From an uncultured Pelagibacteraceae bacterium (GTDB lineage: Bacteria > Pseudomonadota > Alphaproteobacteria > Pelagibacterales > Pelagibacteraceae): DNA of 64,000 bases. Position numbers and translations under genes: made by a program. The notes beneath the pieces are model-generated. The model worked only from the letters and a program-made list of their open reading frames with translations, had not been told where the DNA came from and ran no database searches. Location of the stretch: the NCBI GenBank assembly GCA_902524945.1, contig CABZFF010000001.1, forward strand, positions 62,001 to 126,000. Reading direction: 5' to 3'. The number at the start of each line of letters is the position of its first letter. Position 1 is the stretch's first letter. This document shows, piece by piece, positions 60,073 through 64,000 of this stretch.

Positions 60073-60605
60073 AAATTATTAAAACTAAGATAAAAGATTT
60101 ATATATTATAAAACAAAATAAATATACGGATAACAGAGGTAATCTAAGAGTAACTTTTAATAACCGAGTCCTTAAAAATAAAAACTTTGTGTATGAATAC
60201 TGTACAACTTCAAAAGCAAAAGCATTAAGAGGTTTCCATTTTCAATATAAATATCAGCAGGCTAAGTACATATGTGTTGTAAAAGGTAAAATTTTAGATT
60301 GTGTTATTGATTTAAGAAAAAATTCTAAAACTTTCGGAAAAACATTTAAAATTTTATTATCAGATAAAAACTGCTTAGGATTATATGTTCCTGAGGGATT
60401 TGCTCATGGATATTATAGTTATGAAAAATTAAATATAATTTATTACAAATTAACTAATTATTACAAACCTAAATTTGAGAGCGGAATTAACTTACTAGAT
60501 AATCAATTAAAAATAAAATGGCCAAGTAAAAGTTTAAATATCTCGAAAAAAGATAGAAAATTAATTTCTTTAAAAGAATTTAAACAAAGCTATAAATATT
60601 TATAG
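60069..60605 (+). CDS. rfbC: dTDP-4-dehydrorhamnose 3,5-epimerase-like protein
   Basis: A 178-residue cupin. DNRGNLRVTF near residue 22, ALRGFHFQ near residue 58 with the catalytic histidine, VVKGKILDCVIDLRKNS and YVPEGFAHGYYS near residue 117 are RmlC motifs; the tyrosine in YYKLTNYY provides the acid. Versions acting on one carbon only (3- or 5-epimerases, or 3,4-ketoisomerases) cannot be excluded. The last codons lie in a 20-base palindrome shared with the convergent gene. Confidence 0.85.
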   Translation: MKIIKTKIKDLYIIKQNKYTDNRGNLRVTFNNRVLKNKNFVYEYCTTSKAKALRGFHFQYKYQQAKYICVVKGKILDCVIDLRKNSKTFGKTFKILLSDKNCLGLYVPEGFAHGYYSYEKLNIIYYKLTNYYKPKFESGINLLDNQLKIKWPSKSLNISKKDRKLISLKEFKQSYKYL

Positions 60606-60607
60606 CT
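60588..60607. repeat. 20-base perfect palindrome spanning two convergent stop codons
   Basis: AGCTATAAATATTTATAGCT reads the same on both strands. On the plus strand it ends rfbC as SYKYL-stop; on the minus strand it ends the DUF4422-like gene as SYKYL-stop. The two genes overlap by 16 bases here. In RNA it could fold into a hairpin for either message. Confidence 0.95.
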
Positions 60608-61411
60608 AGATATATCTTTTACAATAATTGGCTTTTCAATAATTCGATGATTTTTTTGAAACCAATATGATAAAAAACGTTCAGCTAAAAAACCGTAAAT
60701 TCTTTGGAGACCGTACCCTTTTAATTTATCAAATGGAAAAATGTCCTCGCATTTCTCTAACCATGGAAAGATTTCATTGTAGTAATCGTTTAATATTTTA
60801 GTTTTACAGATAAACATATTGTGTGGGTAAAAAGAAGTTTCTATATTCATATAATTTGCAAAGTCTTGTCTATTTTTTATATCAAGTGTTTCTATGGCTT
60901 TATCCAAATTTCCTTTACCATGAAATAAATCAAAGTGAAATTTTAAATTCCTCTTTCTTTTATTAAAAAGAATATTTGGATTAAGAAAAAAATCAAATAA
61001 ATGATTTTTTAATATCTTAGATAGTTTATAATTTTGAACTGAAAATTTTGTTCCTAATATACAATCAAAATTTTCAGGTAAAAAATTAATTTCATTAATT
61101 AATAAATTTTTTAAATTTTCAAAATTTATATTTCTTTCATCGATTTTTTTCTTAACAAAAAATTTTCTATATTGACAAAAACCAACCCAAGGGGTCTTTA
61201 TTTCATTCATATAATTTTTCCATAGCCAATAATGAAAGGTGTATTCGCCATAATAAGGATTTTTTTGAGATATATTTTTACCCTGTTTATCTGATAAACA
61301 ATCATAAGAAAATTTTTTATTGCCAAGACCAACCGGTATAAGAGATAGTTTTTTAATTAAATTTTCGTGATCTGGGTCAAGAGTGAGACAAAAAATTGAA
61401 ACATTTTTCAT
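60590..61411 (-). CDS. DUF4422-like glycosyltransferase
   Basis: A 273-residue protein resembling DUF4422 family proteins. YYGEYTFHYWLWKN near residue 52, TPWVGFCQYRKFF near residue 74, FYPHNMFICKTKIL near residue 196 and QRIYGFLAERFLSYW near residue 240 are the family segments; such proteins occur in LPS and capsule clusters and are believed to be glycosyltransferases. The ATG lies only 12 bases after the 3' CCA of the tRNA-Met gene on the same strand, so it is probably transcribed with it. No Shine-Dalgarno site is present. Confidence 0.78.
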   Translation of the reverse strand: MKNVSIFCLTLDPDHENLIKKLSLIPVGLGNKKFSYDCLSDKQGKNISQKNPYYGEYTFHYWLWKNYMNEIKTPWVGFCQYRKFFVKKKIDERNINFENLKNLLINEINFLPENFDCILGTKFSVQNYKLSKILKNHLFDFFLNPNILFNKRKRNLKFHFDLFHGKGNLDKAIETLDIKNRQDFANYMNIETSFYPHNMFICKTKILNDYYNEIFPWLEKCEDIFPFDKLKGYGLQRIYGFLAERFLSYWFQKNHRIIEKPIIVKDISSYKYL

Positions 61412-61423
61412 AATTTTGAAATT

Positions 61424-61500
61424 TGGTAGCGAGGGGCGGATTCGAACCGCCGACCCCAGGCTTATGAGTCCTGTGCTCTAACCAACTGAGCTACCTCGCC
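61424..61500 (-). tRNA. tRNA-Met (CAT anticodon)
   Basis: The 77-base minus-strand sequence folds as a full cloverleaf with a seven-pair acceptor stem GGCGAGG/CCTCGCT (first pair G-U), discriminator A and encoded CCA. The D arm is GCTC...GAGC, the anticodon loop CTCATAA places CAT at 61466-61464, and the T arm is GGCGG-TTCGAAT-CCGCC. The G-U at the acceptor end and overall form resemble elongator methionine tRNA; a lysidine-modified isoleucine tRNA is less likely. The last anticodon-stem position pairs A31 with G39, which is not a standard pair. Confidence 0.92.
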
Positions 61501-61515
61501 AAAATTAATATATTT

Positions 61516-61544
61516 TATATATAGTATAAATAAATAAACAACAA
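61516..61544 (-). promoter_or_regulatory. Putative promoter of tRNA-Met
   Basis: On the minus strand TTGTTG (61544-61539) and TATATA (61521-61516) are 17 bases apart, predicting a start a few bases before the tRNA at 61500. AT-rich surroundings reduce certainty. Confidence 0.4.
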
Positions 61545-61546
61545 TT

Positions 61547-62134
61547 TTAATTAAGATTTTCGACTGCGAAACAGTATTTAGAAAATCTTATTTTTTGAAA
61601 GGGAAAAAGCCTAATTAAGTCGTCTAAATTTTTATCTATTGAGGTTTTCAATTCAACGATAGATTTATTATCATAGTAAATTATTGCATTAGTAAAATTT
61701 TTATATGAAATCTTTTTATCAATTGAAATTCTAACATCTTTAATTTTTGCATACTCCCTCTCATAACTTACAAAAAAATTTGGTAAACATGTCCCATAAG
61801 TGCTATCAAGAATTCCGTTTTTTTTAAAATAATCAAATTCTTCTTTATTAATTTTTTTTCTTTTTTTAAATCTTCCTTCAACTGACGATGTTTTGATTTC
61901 TAGATAAAAATTTTTATCGTCTGAGTTTGGATAATTTCTTATTCTGATTTTTTTTCTAGGTACTGAACCTTCAACTGAATCCTTATACATTTCAAGTTTA
62001 AGATTATCAAAGTATAAACTATTTATTAATCTTTTTTGAAATAACTGCTTTGCAGAATTTTTTAATAAAAATTCCCTAAATTGAAGTAAGTTTTCAGGTT
62101 TAAAAAATAATTTTTCCTCTATTCTAAAACTCAT
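61547..62134 (-). CDS. VTC-domain protein (polyphosphate-polymerase-like, TTM fold)
   Basis: A 195-residue protein with the VTC (triphosphate tunnel metalloenzyme) pattern: RIEEK at residues 4-8, SLYFDN near residue 39, RKKIRIRNY near residue 60, YLEIKTS near residue 77, a long basic stretch GRFKKRKKI, SIVELKTS near residue 163 and the terminal SKYCFAVE. In yeast Vtc4 this domain makes polyphosphate; bacterial versions are mostly uncharacterised. It is eight bases after a CotH-like gene on the same strand and precedes the tRNA by 46 bases. Polyphosphate synthesis here is inference. Confidence 0.8.
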   Translation of the reverse strand: MSFRIEEKLFFKPENLLQFREFLLKNSAKQLFQKRLINSLYFDNLKLEMYKDSVEGSVPRKKIRIRNYPNSDDKNFYLEIKTSSVEGRFKKRKKINKEEFDYFKKNGILDSTYGTCLPNFFVSYEREYAKIKDVRISIDKKISYKNFTNAIIYYDNKSIVELKTSIDKNLDDLIRLFPFQKIRFSKYCFAVENLN

Positions 62135-62142
62135 AATATTTA

Positions 62143-64000
62143 CTATAAATTTTTATTTTCATTTACTAAAGAATAATTATCAAAACTTACTTTTTCATTT
62201 TTGAAATCACAATCCATTTTGTTAAAATTTATTATTCCGCCCTCAAATTCTTGTTTTTTTTTGTAAGCAGATAAACAAGTATTAACAAGGTTAAAAGTAA
62301 TTCTTTTTGTAGTTACTATTGAACTATCTTTAGATGCAATACCTATCATAGAATTGTTTGCATTGATGTTTTCTAAAATTAATTCTGACTTTTCTCCAAC
62401 TGACAGAGCTTTATCACCACAATTTTCTAGATTTAAATTTTTTATTACGTAATTTCCGTAAGAAAAATCTGCGCAATCATTTTTGGCGAAATTAACATTT
62501 ATGTTTTTAATTTTCAAATTTGAAAAATCTATATCCAAAGCATCACTATAAGATGCATTGATTGTTACATCTTCTATTTCTCCGGATATATTTATAAAAT
62601 TGATTGAGTCCTCGCACGATGAATTAGATGCACTAAGCGAAATATTTTCAACTTCAAGATTTATAAGCGATAAACAACCTGTTAAACCGCTTTCATTAAT
62701 TGGAAACCCCTTTAGATTGGTATTTTCTTTTTCTAAAGGTTGTTCAAAGCCTTCGAAATTAATAATCGTATCTTTAATTGTTCCATTAATAAAAAAAACT
62801 TTGGCACCTGAAATATTTTGTCTAATATTAATGATATTTTCATTTTCGTTAGTAAAAACACTTATACCATTTTCATAAAAAATAGAACTTTCTTTAAATT
62901 TTTTAAATTTATAATTATTAGAAAAATTTTTAAAATTAAAATCATTACCCAAATATTGAAATGAGGAGTTGTTTTTTGTTAATTCACCCTCTAGTAGATT
63001 AGAAAGCTCGATTGTTGAAAAATCTATGTCTAAACACTTTTCAAGATAAATTTCACATTTTTGAAAATTGTTTATATTAAAGTTATTTTTTATTAAATAT
63101 GTTTCTGGGTGATTTGCTTTTAAATTTTTATGGTAGTTTGCCAAGATATTATCAAGCTCTTTAGTTTGGTTATGTTTTATGAGCTTATTTGATGGGTATT
63201 TGAGATAATTTTTTTCTAATTTTTTTAAATTTACTAAAATTTTTTGTATTTTTTTTTCCAATTTATCTTTTGAATAATTGAGGCCTGAAAGTTGCAAATT
63301 ATTTAATACTCTGGAATGATTAATTTTTTTAATTTTATTATTTAAATTACTAAATGAATTAAAAAATTTTTCACTTATTGGATATCTAAATACACCATCT
63401 GGAATTTCAGCATCAATATTAGCGTTAGAGTCGTAATTAACTGGCTCAAAATAATTTTCTATTGAATTCCAGTAAAATTTTCTATTATTTGCGGCTAAAC
63501 CATGTGTACTATTAGTTGATTGCATGAAAAGGTTATATTCATCTAGTTTCGAAATTTTATGTTTATTGTAATTTCCTAACAAAGTATTATCTAGGTCATA
63601 ATCGAAATAATTAAAATTATTTAGTTCATCTTGAAATCTATTTGAAAAATAAAGGTAAACTATATTTAAATTAGCGACTGCGTTTAAAGACATCTTTTTA
63701 TGTCCTTCGCTTTTTTCTAAAATATTAGTATTTATTTGTTTTGATAGCATGTATTTGGAACTTTGGTTCATTAAAGGTACTACCCCCATGTCCCATCCAC
63801 TCAGATGATTATCCTCTATTTTACTGACCGCCTTGAAAAAAAATCTTTCGTCTGCTTCTAGAATTGGCCCTTCTCTTCTCTTATTATACTCTAGCATTTC
63901 TTTGGCGGCCTTTTCTTGAAATAACATTGTGCTTGTAATTTTATTTACTCTTGCCTGCATTTTTATTGTTCTAGGTGCTAAAAAATTTAAATTTCTTAAA
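62143..64000 (-). CDS. CotH-like protein with C-terminal beta-helix (partial)
   Basis: The stop is at 62143 and the frame is open to the window edge, with at least 619 codons. The first ATG at 63960 is internal: codons before it read LRNLNFLAPRTIK, which fits the CotH family. GWDMGVVPLMN lies near residue 75 of the visible part, and HGLAANNRKFYWN with FEPVNYDSN near residue 190 resembles the CotH kinase active-site region. The last 230 or so residues are short repeats (INISGEIEDVTINAS, LDIDFSNLKIKNIN, NCGDKALSVGEKS) typical of a right-handed beta-helix. Pairing with a VTC-domain gene is seen in other bacteria. Function unknown; an extracellular or surface-linked kinase is possible. Confidence 0.7.
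   Translation of the reverse strand, partial: LRNLNFLAPRTIKMQARVNKITSTMLFQEKAAKEMLEYNKRREGPILEADERFFFKAVSKIEDNHLSGWDMGVVPLMNQSSKYMLSKQINTNILEKSEGHKKMSLNAVANLNIVYLYFSNRFQDELNNFNYFDYDLDNTLLGNYNKHKISKLDEYNLFMQSTNSTHGLAANNRKFYWNSIENYFEPVNYDSNANIDAEIPDGVFRYPISEKFFNSFSNLNNKIKKINHSRVLNNLQLSGLNYSKDKLEKKIQKILVNLKKLEKNYLKYPSNKLIKHNQTKELDNILANYHKNLKANHPETYLIKNNFNINNFQKCEIYLEKCLDIDFSTIELSNLLEGELTKNNSSFQYLGNDFNFKNFSNNYKFKKFKESSIFYENGISVFTNENENIINIRQNISGAKVFFINGTIKDTIINFEGFEQPLEKENTNLKGFPINESGLTGCLSLINLEVENISLSASNSSCEDSINFINISGEIEDVTINASYSDALDIDFSNLKIKNINVNFAKNDCADFSYGNYVIKNLNLENCGDKALSVGEKSELILENINANNSMIGIASKDSSIVTTKRITFNLVNTCLSAYKKKQEFEGGIINFNKMDCDFKNEKVSFDNYSLVNENKNL

Noticed and set aside
62558-62878. 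106-codon plus-strand frame opposite the CotH-like gene
   Set aside because: The minus strand shows clear beta-helix repeats; the plus-strand frame is Ser/Ile/Pro-rich without motif.
1-64000. CRISPR arrays, insertion sequences, integrases, prophage genes, rRNA genes
   Set aside because: I looked for regularly spaced repeats, transposase or integrase motifs and rRNA signatures and found none.

Overview
The window looks like a piece of a SAR11-clade alphaproteobacterium (Candidatus Pelagibacter or a close relative). The DNA is very AT-rich. Genes are packed with almost no spacers, proteins are short and lysine/asparagine-rich, and the gene families fit: tandem glycine-betaine-type binding proteins, class II DAHP synthase, citramalate synthase, Zur/Znu, and class Ia ribonucleotide reductase without an ATP cone. 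I see no rRNA, insertion sequence, prophage, integrase or CRISPR array. One tRNA gene is present. No gene-free stretch reaches 300 bases; the longest is about 185 bases, between nrdA and the phosphohexomutase gene. Assignment to SAR11 is inference from gene content, not from a phylogenetic marker.

Layout. 1-8 kb: a partial molybdopterin-binding-domain (CinA-like) gene, then a tightly packed plus-strand run sfsA-map-purB-purC-purS-purQ-purL-bolA-grxD. 8-18 kb, minus strand: a methyltransferase behind rpsD; nadE-cysS-cimA-trmJ with overlapping ends; class II DAHP synthase; and glmU(C-terminal domain only)-glmS-small carbonic-anhydrase-like gene. 18-25 kb, plus strand: a PQQ-type dehydrogenase, a Gph-like phosphatase, a LysE exporter, prpB-prpC, a small membrane protein and a homocysteine S-methyltransferase. 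25-31 kb: two near-duplicate glycine-betaine-type binding proteins plus one permease (no ATPase), then the zinc regulon (zur, znuB, znuC, znuA) with a double Zur operator. 31-45 kb: a circularly permuted ATP-grasp protein divergent from an Anbu-type proteasome-like protease, nrdAB, a phosphohexomutase, TSUP exporter, dusA, rpoZ, an MFS carrier, and assorted oxidoreductases and carbonic-anhydrase-like genes. 45-50 kb: glycosyltransferases and a methyltransferase for surface glycans. 50-55.5 kb: a polyamine / methylthioadenosine cluster. 55.5-61.4 kb: sugar-nucleotide and glycosyltransferase genes including an rfbBADC-type set. 61.4-64 kb: tRNA-Met(CAT), a VTC-domain protein and a CotH-like/beta-helix protein running off the window.

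How the parts fit. The purine run supplies most of the FGAR-to-AMP middle steps. The polyamine cluster joins a SpeD-SpeE fusion (which would release methylthioadenosine) to MtnP, MtnA and a FucA-like aldolase, with adenine phosphoribosyltransferase alongside. That is the gene set expected for a DHAP-type methylthioadenosine shunt, plus two unexplained members: an exported hydrolase and a tautomerase. The zinc genes form a self-contained regulon. The surface-glycan genes are broken up by housekeeping genes.

The strongest candidates for something undescribed are the polyamine/MTA cluster with its two extra genes, the VTC + CotH/beta-helix pair, the minimal Anbu/ATP-grasp pair, and a palindrome at 60588-60607 that gives two convergent genes identical C-termini. 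All functional calls rest on reading motifs by eye; no database search was run.
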